A stretch of DNA of 64,000 nt from Sesamum alatum (taxonomy: Eukaryota > Streptophyta > Magnoliopsida > Lamiales > Pedaliaceae), in assembly GCA_034509735.1 (NCBI GenBank), contig JACGWO010000007.1, positions 19,744,046-19,808,045 of the forward strand, in the 5' to 3' direction. A model generated the notes under the pieces. That model did not search any database. It had not been told where the DNA came from and saw only the letters and a list, made by a program, of their open reading frames with translations. Both the position numbers and the translations under genes were made by a program. Positions 21,436-33,877 of this stretch are shown here, in pieces (position 1 is the stretch's first letter; each line of letters starts with the position of its first letter).

Positions 21436-23422
21436 TGAAAGAAATCGGTGGATCGTCCGGGGAATTGCGCGAATGCGGAAGCGCGATAAAAATAAACATA
21501 CAAAAATTAAAGCATGCTTTTAATTCAAAAGAACACGCTCAAGGGGTGTACCCTTGAGGTTCCCGGGCATTCGGTGTATCTCATGATTATAAAGCATGTA
21601 AAGAAATCATGGAGGCCATAAAGTTGAAAATTAAAAAGGGACGAAAAATAAAACGAGACCTACCCGTTGTCGTTTTCGTCTTCAACGGCTACTCGCGTTG
21701 TTCGCCGTTTTGCACCGAGATCTCGTTCTTGAGACCCTCCAAATTGTGACACACAATCCACCCACGTATCTTGCACGTCGTGCTAGCAACGAACAAGTGT
21801 ATAATTTTTGGAGTGGATGAATCAACAACACGTTATCAATTAACGGTATTGATTCATCTAAGTTCTAATGTTCCAAGAACAAAAGAACTAAGAAAAATAC
21901 TTTCTTGTAGAGAGAGAGGGGGCGGACGAGAGGTGAGGAGGGGAGAGATGAGTGTGTGTTGTGTGTGTGATTTCAAGAATCATCATCCTTCAATTGTTGG
22001 AGGCTAGAGGTTTATATAGAGGAGGAGTTTAATCCTCTTTAAACTCCAACTCTAAGAACTCTAATTTGACTAGGATTTTGACCTAGTCAAACTAGTGTTT
22101 GACCTAGTCAAACAAATCCTAGCCTTCCATCTCCCCTTTCCATCTCAACCGTTGATTTTAATTTAATGGAATATTTAAATCCCATTAAATATTCCAAAAG
22201 TCTAAAAGAATAAATATAATATAATAAATAAATATTAATATTTATTCTAAGCCCATTAAATCAACCCTTGAATAAATCCTATTTATTAACTTAATTCCTT
22301 TTATCAAATAGAAGGAATTAATTTCTCCAAGAAAATATAGGACCCGATTAAATCTAATTTAATCATTCCTTTACTCCAATATTTAATCCCAAATTAAAAT
22401 ATTAAGTGTGTGTGTGGATAGTGTGTGACTCTTTAGGTTCACCATTCAGCTAGACTTGGTCGGATTCCTAGAATCCGCCCGTTACCATGGGTGGCCATCT
22501 AGCAACGGTCCATGGCACTAGAGACTAGGTGAAATAATTGGGGATGAACATTTAGGTTCTAACAGTACACTTGTCCTTCTGTCTTCGGTCTCATCACTTA
22601 GGGTCTAGGGCACGGAAAATGCAGGTACCCATTTTGGACCTAAGTGTCGGTCTGTCCTTACTAAACGCCACAAGGGAAACCTTTCCCTTCTATTCAGTTA
22701 CTGTGGCCACAGATTTTAGGGACAAGACACAGAGTATACATGAGACTCAACAGTCAATGCCTTTTGACAGGAGACAGATCCTTTCTTGGAAACTACTGTC
22801 ACTTTGTGCACCCGAGCTGCACTAGACATGGCTTATGACTACTCAAGAGTATTTTGGCAATATCTCACCATATCTAAGATACAGACCTGATGCACAGGTA
22901 AACTCAGCAGTTCCTCAAGTCAAAGGACTTGGCCTGTACCGTTGGAACCGAGAATACACGTCATACCTTGCTGACCATACTCAAGGTCCTCCGTAAGACG
23001 GTTCCCGCGAGTCACCTCAGTCAGCTGCTTCCTAGCATGCTGACCCACTAACACTGCTTAGACGACCTTCGTCACCCGTCGATGAAATACGACAGCAGAT
23101 GCTTAGTGCAAGTCTCAAAGGGAATCCCGGTACCATTTTCGGGATTCCTTGACTTGGAGATTTCCGGACTGATTCGGTGAGACTGATTTCATGGACCTAC
23201 CTCCAAGCGTAGTCCCAGTCCCCGAATTCGTTTCTCAGTCCGTGGGCTTTGTTTGCGTAGTGAAAAGAAATGTAAACGCAGATAAATGAACGTAAACAAA
23301 GTATTGCCATATGAATTTTCACTTCTTTATTCATAAATGGTTTTATCAAATACCAAAAAATTGTCTAGACATAGGTTACATATTCCTGCCAAAATTGGCT
23401 TACATGGTCACCTATTCTAACA
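21436..23422 (-). repeat. Solo LTR, subfamily B, in integrase of element 3
   Basis: It begins (in +) TGAAAGAAATCGG and ends CCTATTCTAACA. The perfect TSD TTAAA lies at 21431-21435 and 23423-23427. Length 1,987 bp. Upstream of its TATA is the W-box inverted repeat near 22063-22089. Element 2 begins only 7 bp beyond its right end, and the two insertions' TSDs overlap. Confidence 0.95.
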
Positions 23423-23429
23423 TTAAATA

Positions 23430-25676
23430 TGAAGGACAAGCGGATCCGCCCGGGGGCGCGAGCGGAAGCGAGGAAGCGAGAAATTGCGTAAATTTAAATC
23501 AAATTCAAAATATGCGAATCCCAAGGGGTGTACCCTTGGATGCTCAACCGGGCGTTCGATGTAGGATGTGTAAATATTAAAACATATATTTAAACACATA
23601 GGGCATAGATATACAAATGAAATCAATCAAAGCGTAATAAACCGTTACCTTTGATTGTTTAGCGTATGCTCCCGGCTACTAGCGTTGTTCCTTCTCCGGA
23701 ATGCTCACGAAATCCAAACGTATGGATTCTCCAAAGGTGATCCACACCACACCGGAAGAAACACACGTTCTTCTTGCTAGAAAAGAACGGGTTTAGGAAG
23801 GAATCGGTTTAAGAGAAGAACACTATGAATTAGTGTTCTCTTAAACTTACTTTGTTCTTTCTTCTTGATTCAAAATCAAGTGAAGAACACAAGTGTAAGA
23901 GAGGGAAGGAGCACGAAATTTTGAGAGAGAGGAGAGGATTTTCGTCTTCTCTTTTTCCTAGAAAAAGATGAATAATGAATCACTTATGCTAGGTGTTGTA
24001 TATTCTAATATATATACATAATTAATGTGATTATTGGAATGTGTCTAGGTTCATCCAAGGATGTCTAGATTCATTCCAATCAATCACCATCAATTCTTCA
24101 ATCAAGCCTACCAAAATTTATGGTATGATCAAATCATTACCAAAAGGGAAGAGCTTGATTGGAGTTGATTTTTCTCTTTCCAAAAGAGACAAGTCAACAT
24201 ACCACCTAGCATGCAACATGGCTGATTTTGCTTCCTCCAAGGGAGCATGTCGGCTATGTTTAATTAAGGGAAGAAGTCCAACTTCTTCCTATTCAAAATT
24301 AGGAATTATTTCTCCTCTCGGGTATAATTTAACGGACCGGGTTTTATCGTAATCCAATTGCGACGAACCCAATATTAAATCCAATTTAATGTCCACTTAA
24401 ATTATTCCCGTTGATCTTTTAATCTAATTAAAAGATCCAACGTCTCATCATCTCAACTTTCCATATTTAATCGAAAATCCAATTTACCGATTAAATGAAA
24501 GGCCGATACAATATCGGCCCGATACAATATCGGCCCGTCCATCTAATGGACTTTTCCTTAAGTAATCCAATTACTTATTTTATCCTTTGAGATTGACTCC
24601 AAGTCGATCTCTCAACCTCCTCGGTGATTTGTGTGTGACCCTTTTGGTTCACCCTCAGTTAGACTTGGGCCTGTGTCCCACAAGGGCCCGTTACCATGGG
24701 TGGCCGTCTAGCAACGGTCCATGGCACTAGAGACTAGGTGAATTGGCGTGAACATTTAGGCGCCGATTCCGTACGGGTACGATCCTTCCGTCTACCGTCT
24801 CCCGGCCTTAGTCTAGGTTATGGAATTGGGCGTCGGTTCCCATCCTTGACTAGGCATCTATGCTTAATACTCGAGACCACGTATGTTTCATTGCGTCGAC
24901 ACAGGAAACCATTCCCTGTTCGACCAACCACTGTGGCCACAGCTTCAAACAGCATGAACATGTCTCCGAGTGCATAGGAGATACCTCTGTCACATACTGA
25001 CAGGGGACGGATCCTCTTCTTGGAATCCACCGTCCTCGCTACACATTCCGACTGCACTGGACAAAGCTTATAATGATCATCTTACAGAATGATGACCTCT
25101 CGCTAGATCCAAGATACAGTCGTCCTGTGCACGTGACTGTCATGATTCCTCAAGTCTGAGGATTACTCCCGTACTATCGGAATCGGGGAATCCAATCATA
25201 CCGACCAAGCCTCCAAGGCTTCCATATGATGATGATCTCCGCGAGTCAGTCCAGTCGGCTCGACCCCAGTCGACCAACCCATCAAGACCGTGTAGGCGTC
25301 CCACGCCTGTCGCCGATGAAACACGGCACTCATCCAATGAACACGACTCTTGATGCAAGTCTCAATAGGACTCTCGATGCCCTGTCTCGAGGTCCTCGAC
25401 TTGGAACGTTTCAGACCCAACTCTTAATCAGTTGGTTTCATGACCACCATCCAATGCGTGGCCCAACTGCACGAGTTGTTATCCATGGTCTGTGGGCTTT
25501 GTTGCGATATAAGTTAAACACCATTTTAACAAATGTAAGATGAGCGCAACAAAGAAGGTACCATTGGTGTTGAACACTCATCTTATTCATCACATAATAA
25601 TATTACATTTACATCAAGTTGTCAGATAGGTTACAAATCGCCAAACCTATTGGCTTTCTGGTCACCTATTCTAACA
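23430..25676 (-). repeat. 3' LTR of element 2, subfamily D
   Basis: 2,247 bp, (in +) TGAAGGACAAGCGG to CCTATTCTAACA. It is followed by the reverse-complemented polypurine tract. The conserved U3 core is near 24694-24742. In element orientation the LTR ends GGATCCGCTTGTCCTTCA, which marks subfamily D. Confidence 0.95.
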
Positions 25677-25690
25677 ATCTCCCACTTGAC
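25677..25690 (-). other. Polypurine tract of element 2
   Basis: On the minus strand this reads GGTCAAGTGGGAGAT, directly after the pol stop codon and before the 3' LTR. Confidence 0.88.
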
Positions 25691-28433
25691 CTAAAGCCAA
25701 TCACCCATTGGCCTCGAACCTCTTATTCAGATGGTGAGTATGGGCAACTTACGATATGGGCTTAGCAAGTGGATCTGCTATGTTTTCTGCGGAGCTGACT
25801 CGGTCCAACCGAACATCACTCCTACTATCCATCTCTCTAAGAGATGGTAGCGTCTAAGAATATGCTTGGATCGTGATGAGATCTCGGTTCCTTTGCTAGC
25901 GCTATCGTCCCGTTGTTATCATAACAGATAATTACAGGCTTAGCGATGCTAGGTACTACATCCAACCCTTGGATGTAGCTCATCAACCAAACCACTCCTT
26001 AGCAGCTTCCAAAGCCGCTATGTATTCAAAACTCTATGGTGGAGTCCGTCGTGGTAGCCTACTTGGAACCATACCAAGTAACCACGCCACCATTAAGTCT
26101 GAACACATAACCAGACTGAGACTTGGCATCATCGTCATTCGACTGGAAGCTAGCGTCGCTATAGCCTTCCAGTATCAACTCTCCACCGCCGTAGATCAAG
26201 AACATATCCTTAGTCCTATTCAGGTACTTCAGGATAGTCTTGACTGCACTCCAGTGTGCCTCCCCGGCACACGACTGATATCGACTTGTTACGCTCAAAG
26301 CGAAAGCCACATCAGGTCTAGTGCATTGAACAACATACTGTATGCTGCCTACGGCTGAAGCATAGGGGATGTCCAACATCCGTTTAAGCTCCTCATCAGT
26401 CTTAGGAGACTGCTTCTTGGATAACTTAATTCCATGCCTCATTGGAAGGAATCCTCGTTTTGAGTTCTCCATCTTGAATCTCTTCAAGACTTTCTCAATG
26501 TACGAGGACTGGGCCATTCCTAACATCCTTTTAGATCTATCCCTCTAGATCTTGATGCCAAGGATGTAGGATGCCTCGCCCATATCCTTCATGGAGAATT
26601 GCATTGACAGCCAAGCTTTAGTGGTACCCAACATCTTAGCATCATTCCCAATGAGCAGATGTCATCCACGTAAAGCACTAGAAACACAACTGAGCTCCCA
26701 CTGATCTTCTTGTATACACAAGGATCGGACTCGTTCTTGGTGAAATCATATCCCCGTATGACTTCATCAAAACGTATGTTCCAGCTTCGGGTTTAACCCC
26801 TTTTGGTGGATCTGCTAGGGTCCAAATCTTGTTTGTACCCATCGAGTCCATCTCGGATTTCATGGCCTCAAGCCACTTGTCCGAATCGATGTCCGACATC
26901 GTTTCTCCGTACGTCTTTGGATCATTATCCAACTGACCGGTCAGGCCCAGAAATCCATACCTATCAGGTGCATGGGATACTCTGGTCGACCTACGGAGGA
27001 CTGGAACAATATCAGTGGGAACCACTGGCTCAGATGTCACTGCCGCCTCATGGGGTACCTCACTTGATTCCTCAAGGAGCACCTCATCACGTCGACTATC
27101 CGATGGAAAACCTTTTTCCAAGAACACTGCGTTTCGCGAGACAAAAACCTTTTGCTCGGAGGGATCATAGAAATAATACCCCGCAGTTTCTTTCGGATAG
27201 CCGATAAACCTGCATAAACTAGACCTCGAGTCCAGTTTATCTCCCACTAATCTCTTGACATATGCGTGGCAATCCCACACTTTCAAGTATTTGTAGGAGG
27301 CAGCCATGCCATATCTCATATGGCGTCTGTGATACCTTTTTAGATGGCGCCAAGTTCAAAACTTTTGCCGCCATCTTAAGAGCGTATCCCCAGAAGGAAA
27401 GGGGTAGTTCGGTAAAACTCATCATGGATCGGACCATGTCCAACAAGGTCCGATTCCTCCTTTCAGACACACCATTAAGCTGCGATGTTCCAGGAGGGGT
27501 CCACTGAGAGAGAATCCCATTCTCTTTTAGATAATTAGTAAACTCACCACTCAAATACTCTCCACCTCGGTCCGACCGAAGGGCTTTGATCTTTCGACCA
27601 GTTTGGTTCTCTACTTCAAGTCTGTATTCCTTAAACCTTCCAAAGGCTTCAGACTTGTACCTCATCAGGTAAAACATAACCATACCGTGAGTGATCATCG
27701 GTAAAGGTTATGAAGTACGAGTACCCACCTCTAGCCTGAGTATTTAGTGGACCACAGACATCTGTATGGATCAAATCCAACAGACCACTGGCTAGCGTAC
27801 TTTGTCCAACAAAGGGTTTCTTGGTCATCTTTCCCTTTAGACAGGATTCGCAGGTCGGTAAGTTGTCCAAATCGTCTATTTCTAGACTCTTTGAGTCCAC
27901 CAACCTTCTTATCCTATCTTTAGAGATATGACCTAACCTCGCATGCCATATCTGTGCATTATTATGATCATCACGTTTTCGTTTGTGTTCTGCAGTCATA
28001 ATCCAATTAGACTGTTGAAGTATGTACAGACCGTTGACCAATGTACCAAGCAGATGAGAAATACCATCTTTGATAATGAAAAAACCGTTTTTATTGATGG
28101 TAAATTCATATCCCTCCTTATCAAGGACTGGGATGGAAACAATGTTTTTCATCATGCTAGGTACATAGAAAAAGTCGTTCAGTACAATCCTAACATGACT
28201 ACTAATGGCTAACTCTAGTGATCCTACGGCCTCCGCAGCAACGGCCTTGCCATCGCCTAGCCTCAGGATCATCTCATCCTTGGTTAGCCTTCTGCTTCTT
28301 TGCAGTGCCTGCAAATCATTGCAGATGTGAGCACCACACCTGGTATCCAATACCCATGAAGCAGAATTAGTAATCATATTAATTTCAACCACAAACACAC
28401 TTGGGTTGGAGAGGAGTTGTGGTCACTCCCTCT
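25691..28433 (-). pseudogene. Broken copia pol of element 2 (PR, IN, RT, RNase H)
   Basis: After the zinc knuckle come, right to left: protease with WVLDTRCGAHIC (28330-28370), where the usual DTG active site is DTR; GAG-pre-integrase WHARLGHI...CESC; and integrase HTDVCGPL, SDRGGEY and SERRNR, an intact D-35-E spacing. A frameshift near 27680 separates the first aspartate from the rest. RT begins SDKWLEAMKSEMDSMG and runs to GVKP, then jumps (about 26790) to the SWNIRF region in another frame, losing about 100 residues of RT. YVDD is broken up. RNase H remains as LEGYSDASFQS and downstream text to the TAG at 25691. It would have encoded the replication enzymes, but none can be whole. Confidence 0.9.
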
Positions 28434-29263
28434 TCTAATGCCCTTTCCCTTGGCAATGCATGCAGACATCATTTGCCTTGGACCGCTGAGAACCACGGGC
28501 CTTCCCTTTCCCTTTGCTCGGTCCAACCGGAGCAACAGGGACGCCCGGAGCGTGAGCAGGGGCCACAACCGTCTTCCCTTTGCCCTTCTTCCTCTTCCAG
28601 CGTCCGGCCCTCTTGCCATTCGCCTTGGAGGTCGAAGCCTCTCCTATCAATACCGCCGGCGCCGACTTGTGGGGTTGTTGCCTCGTATTGGACCAGCATG
28701 TTGATCAACTCATGAATAGACTTCTCAAGTCCGTTCATGTTGTAGTTTACAACAAACGGGTCATAGGATGGAGGAAGCGACTGGAGGATCACGTCAATGT
28801 ACGTGTCATTGTTAACCCCAACTTTAAGGTCCTCGAGTTTCTCCACTAGGGAGAGCATCTTGACCCCATGACTCTGTACAGACGCTCCTTCAGTGAGCTT
28901 GGTGCCAAAGAATGCTTTTGTGGCGGCATATCTAATATGCCTATCCGGAACCGCATAAACCTCGTTCATGCGGAGCATTATGGCGGAGACGTTGTCCAGC
29001 CTCTCATACTGCTTCTGGATGTCGTTAGACATCGAAGCCAGTATGATACTGCGTACTTTCCGGTTGTCCTCATGCCATTTCTCGAATGTCAAACGTTCTT
29101 CAGGCGTGGACCCCTCCGGTAAGTTGCTCGGTGGCGGCTCGTCCAAGACGTAGCCTTGGTTCTCGAAACCGAGGACAATCCTCAGGTTTCCCAGCCAGTC
29201 CGAGTAGTTCGTTCCGTTGAATTTGTTAGTCTCAAGAATCATAGTTAACGGGTTCTTAGACAT
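28434..29263 (-). pseudogene. Copia gag of element 2, frameshifted
   Basis: ATG at 29263 opens MSKNPLTMILETNKFNGTNY, the start of a copia-type Gag (UBN2-like capsid protein). The next about 190 residues are uninterrupted, through VILQSLPPSYDPFVVNYNMN and LVQYEA. A one-base insertion near 28670 shifts the frame. The basic tail and knuckle CMHCQGKGH follow in the other frame (28650-28435). There TAG replaces the tryptophan codon and TGA the codon of the last zinc-binding cysteine. Gag would package element RNA in cytoplasmic particles. This copy could make at most a truncated capsid without its nucleic-acid binding end. Confidence 0.9.
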
Positions 29264-31093
29264 ATCTACATTAATGACAATGTAAAGCAGAAATTAGCAG
29301 ATGATGGTAATATTATTGTTCAAGTTGAAGACTTGGTCTTTTAGTCTTTAACCCTCCACTATTTATACGAAAGTCCGCCACTCTCAAGCGGAGTTTCGAG
29401 AAACCATTTCCTAGTGGGCTTGGGATCCACAAGCGTAATCTCCATGCCCCGCTTTTACGATTCACATGAAGAAGACCTCGTGGGAGATATCCAATATCAT
29501 TCTCATCCAATGAGATTCCCAAGATATTTTGCCTCACCTATTCACATGGTCCCGAGGACTCCAAGCGAACCATGTTACTCAGTGTTGGGCCCGACCCATC
29601 AACCAAATCATGCCTCAAACTGTCGCCCCCCCACGACTCGTGAGACAGGGAAACAGCGAGCGCAGTCTTTTTTGTTCACAACAATAGTGCAGCTTTCCCC
29701 TAGTCCAAGTGTGCCACGACTCGTGAGACCACACTTGAGTAGTGGTAGCTTCCTCACCACATTGCTGTGGATGGAAGGCTCGGACAGACCAAAATACCAT
29801 TTTGATCCAAGTCCGTCTTGGGCCTAATATTTAATTTGGTCCAACCAAATGAGAGTTTATGTGTGACCGAGACCTCATCACATTATTGTGTTTTAGCATG
29901 CATAAATATCCAATATTTAAAGCGATAAATAAAAAACGCTGCATGCATAAAACATAGCATACCCCTGTTAGGATGATCACAAGCCCAACCTATGCGACCC
30001 ACTGAGCCCGCAGTGAGTCTATGGTCTGTCTAGGGTGGTCCTAAACTATTACAATAGTAATATACCATTGTCATTCCAATGGGCCTTGTAGTGCTCTTGT
30101 TTCACGCCTTGATGCTCCTCCTTGGGGTCTCCGACTCCAATTGCTTGTTAAAATTGAAACCTCACCAATCCTATCTATTCTCATTACAACTGAAAGTATA
30201 CATCGGTAATGAAGAAAACAAGCCTTAACATCATGAGGCTGAAAATACGGGAGATGATAGTCCCAAAAATAAGAGGCACGCAAGCCCCACCCAACAGAAA
30301 ATAAATAAACATTCATTCATCCATACACAAGGTCTAGGACCTTGTGATCATCCCATGTTGATTCCATCAACTCACATAACATAATTATTTCAAATAATCA
30401 TGCATAAATAACCAATGGATATTCCAAATACCCAAGTGATGTCCAACATCACAAAAAGCATAAATATACAAATAATATGCAAAATTCAAATTTTAAATTT
30501 AATGGACATTTTAAACAATGCATCCAATGCATGTATTAATCCCAAATTAATTAAGCAAATTTAATTCAAGGAATAATCCAATTATCCCAAAATAAAAATG
30601 CAAAATTAACATATTTTCAGAATATTGTGCAGAAAATACAGAAAATCGAATTTTCTGGAAAAAGTCGAAAAACGGCACAAAACGGCCCAGCCGTTGTGCT
30701 GGGCCGGCCGCCCGCGCGCACAGGGCAGCGCGCGCGTAGGCAGCAAGCCTGCGCGCCCTGCGCACGCGCGCGCCTGTGCGCAGCATCCGCGTGCATGGCG
30801 CGCGCGCAGGCGCCCGCCTGCGCGCGGCCGCTGCTGACCGATCCCAATTTTTTTTTTTTTTTTGTGTTTTTCAAAACTGTTTCAGCACAATAACATTAAT
30901 ATTATTCTGAAAATAAGCATGCAATTTTAGATCCAATCTAACAAAATTAAGCATGCCAAAAGTCCATTAATCAAAACAATTGAATCATCATATATTATTC
31001 ATATATTTATGTAATCTAACATGCCAATAAAGCCATTTAAAAGCAGGTAGATCATGCCAAACACATAGATCTATGCCCCTTACATCGAACCTG
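29264..31093 (-). other. Untranslated leader of element 2
   Basis: 1.8 kb between the primer site and gag. It aligns in patches with the leaders of elements 1 and 3: palindromes at 29631-29645 and 29714-29728, the block at 29980-30080, and one AT-rich unit with a GC island (30683-30843). No credible ORF. Confidence 0.75.
30683..30843 (-). repeat. GC-rich leader island of element 2
   Basis: A very GC-rich block with many alternating GCGCGC runs, flanked by AAAACGGC text on its left in +. A 17-base T tract (30849-30865) lies on its right. Interior sequence is only loosely like the islands of element 1, while position in the leader is the same. Confidence 0.78.
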
Positions 31094-31105
31094 GCTCTGA
31101 TACCA
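31094..31105 (-). other. Primer binding site (tRNA-iMet), element 2
   Basis: GCTCTGATACCA on + is TGGTATCAGAGC on the element strand, two bases from the LTR terminus. Confidence 0.93.
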
Positions 31106-31107
31106 CT

Positions 31108-33348
31108 TGAAGGACAAGCGAATCCGCCCGGGAGCGCGAGCGGAAGCGAGGAAGCGAGAAATTGCGTAAAATTTAAATCAAATTCAAAATACGCGAATCC
31201 GAAGGGGTGTACCCTTGGGTGCTCAACCGGGCATTCGATGTAGGATGTGTAAATATTAAAACATATATTTAAACACATAGGGCATAGATATACAAATGAA
31301 ATCAATCAAAGCGTAATAAACCGTTACCTTTGATTGTTTAGCATATGCTCCCGGCTACTAGCGTTGTTCCTTCTCCGGAATGCTCACGAAATCCAAACGT
31401 ATGGATTCTCCAAAGGTGATCCACACCACACCGGAAGAAACACACATTCCTCTTGCTAGAAAAGAACGGGTTTAGGAAGGAATCGGTTTAAGAGAAGAAC
31501 ACTATGAATTAGTGTTCTCTTAAACTTACTTTGTTCTTCTTCTTGATTCAAAATCAAGTGAAGAACACAAGTGTAAGAGAGGGAAGGAGCACGAAATTTT
31601 GAGAGAGAGGAGAGGATTTTTGTCTTCTCTTTTTCCTAGAAAAAGATGAATAATGAATCACTTATGCTAGGTGTTGTATATTCTAATATATATACATAAT
31701 TAATGTGATTATTGGAATGTGTCTAGGTTCATCCAAGGATGTCTAGATTCATTCCAATCAATCACCATCAATTCTTCAATCAAGCCTACCAAATTTATGG
31801 TATGATCAAATCATACCAAAAGGGAAGAGCTTGATTGGAGTTGATTTGTCTTTTTCCAAAAGAGACAAGTCAACATACCACCTAGCATGCAACATGGCTA
31901 ATTTTGCTTCCTCCAAGGGAGCATGTCGGCTATGTTTAATTAAGGGAAGAAGTCCAACTTCTTCCTATTCCAAATTAGGAATTATTCTCCTCTCGGGTAT
32001 AATTTAACGGACCGGGTTTTATCGTAATCCAATTGCGACGAACCCAATATTAAATCCAATTTAATGTCCACTTAAATTATTCCCGTTGATCTTTTAATCT
32101 AATTAAAAGATCCAACGTCTCATCATCTCAACTTTCCATATTTAATCGAAAAATCCAATTTACCGATTAAATGAAAGCCCGATACAATATCGGCCCGATA
32201 CAATATCGGCCGTCCACCCAATGGACTTTCCCTTATGTAATCAAATTACTTATTTTATCCTTCGAGATTGACTCCAAGTCGATCTCTCAACCTCCTCGGT
32301 GATTTGTGTGTGACCCTTTAGGTTCACCTTCAACTAGACTTGGGCCCGTGTCCCACAAGGGCCCGTTACCATGGGTGGCCGTCTAGCAACGGTCCATGGC
32401 ACTAGAGACTAGGTGAATTGGCGTGAACATTTAGGTGCCGATTCCGTACGGATACGATCCTTCCGTCTACCGTCTCCCGGTCTTAGTCTAGGTTATGGAA
32501 TTGGGCGTCGGTTCCCATCCTTGACTAGGCATCTATGCTTAATACTCGAGACCAAGTATGCTTCATTGCGTCGACACAGGAAACCATTCCCTGTTCGACC
32601 AACCACTATGGCCACAGCTTCAAACAGCATGAACATGTCTCCGAGTGCATAGGAGATACCTCTGTCACATACTGAAAGGGGACAGATCCTCTTCTTGGAA
32701 TCCACCGTCCTCGCTACACATTCCGACTGCACTGGACAAGGCTTATAATTATCATCTTACAGAATGATCACCTCTCGCCAGATCCAAGATACAGCCGTCC
32801 TGTGCACGTGACTGCCATGATTCCTCAAGTCTGAGGATTACTCCCGTACTATCGGAACTGGGGAATCCAATCATACCAACCAAGCCTCCAAGGCTTCCAT
32901 ATGATGATCCCCGCGAGTCAGTCCAGTCGGCTCGACCCCAGTCGACCAACCCATCAAGACCGTGTAGGCGTCCCACGCCTTTCGCCGATGAAACACGGCA
33001 CTCATCCAATGAACACGACTCTTGACGCAAGTCTCAATAGGACTCTCGATGCCCTGTCTCGAGGTCCTCGACTTGGAACGTTTCAGACCCAACTCTTAAT
33101 CAGTTGGTTTCATGACCACCATCCAATGCGTGGCCCAACTGCACGAGTTGTTATCCATGGTCTGTGGGCTTTGTTGCGATATAAGTTAAACACCATTTTA
33201 ACAAATGTAAGATGAGCGCAACAAAGAAGGTACCATTGGTGTTGAACACTCATCTTATTCATCACATAATAATATTACATTTACATCAAGTTGTCAGATA
33301 GGTTACAAATCGCCAAACCTATTGGCTTTCTGGTCACCTATTCTAACA
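31108..33348 (-). repeat. 5' LTR of element 2, subfamily D
   Basis: 2,241 bp, (in +) TGAAGGACAAGCG to CCTATTCTAACA. It is followed by TSD AAATA and then by the interrupted integrase of element 3. It is close to the 3' LTR along its whole length, with scattered substitutions. Confidence 0.95.
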
Positions 33349-33877
33349 AAATACTCTCCACCTCAGTCCGACTGAAGGGCTTTGATCTTACGACCGGTTT
33401 GGTTCTCTACTTCGATTCTGTACTCCTTAAACCTTCCAAAGGCTTCAGACGTGTACCTCATCACGTAAACATAACCATACCGTGAGTGATCATCGGTAAA
33501 GGTTATGAAATACGAGTACCCACCCCTAGCCTGAGTATTTAATGGGCCACAGACGTCCGTATGGATCAAATTCAACAGACCATTGGCTAGCGTACTTTGT
33601 CCAACAAAGGGTTTCGTGGGCATTTTTCCCTTTAGACTCTTTGAGTATACCAACTTTCTTTTCCTGTCCTTGGAAATATGACCTAACCTTGCATGCAAAA
33701 TCTGTGTGTTATCTTGATTATCATATTTCCGTTTGTGTTCCGCAGTCATAATCCAATTAGACTGTTGAACACAAACATACTTGGATTGGAGAGGAGTTGT
33801 GGGCACTCCCTCTTCTAATGCCCCTTTCCTTGGCAATGCATGCAGACATCATTTTCCTTGGACCGCTGAGAACCACG
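33349..33877 (-). pseudogene. Element 3 pol block, tandem copy B, right part (integrase to zinc knuckle)
   Basis: It resumes the integrase cut at 21435 (AAATACTCTCC on +). It covers SDRGGEY's start, TDDHSRYGYV, HTDVCGPL and HARLGHI. It carries the same protease deletion and the same TAG in the knuckle (CMHCQGKGH then stop) as copy A. Unlike copy A it also lacks 16 residues that include the pre-integrase CxxC pair (SKSLKGKMP instead of SKSLEIDD...CLKGKMP). It ends at CCACG, where LTR C3 inserted. Confidence 0.87.

Larger units (their letters stand above)
23430..33348 (-). mobile_element. Complete copia LTR retrotransposon, element 2 (9.9 kb, non-autonomous)
   Basis: This is the only D-type element with both LTRs in view: 3' LTR 23430-25676, internal region 25677-31107, 5' LTR 31108-33348. 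The perfect TSD AAATA lies at 23425-23429 and 33349-33353. It has a primer site, polypurine tract, gag, protease, integrase, RT and RNase H in copia order (integrase before RT). In about 300 bp compared by eye the LTRs differ at about eight sites, so it is fairly young. Yet gag-pol has frameshifts, stops and a large RT deletion. It probably moved using proteins from a relative, or decayed fast after insertion. Confidence 0.95.

Noticed and set aside
24738..24977. 79-codon ORFs in D-type LTRs, repeated at 32413
   Set aside because: They are similar only because the two LTRs are copies of each other. Opposite-strand ORFs overlap them and they have no recognisable domain.
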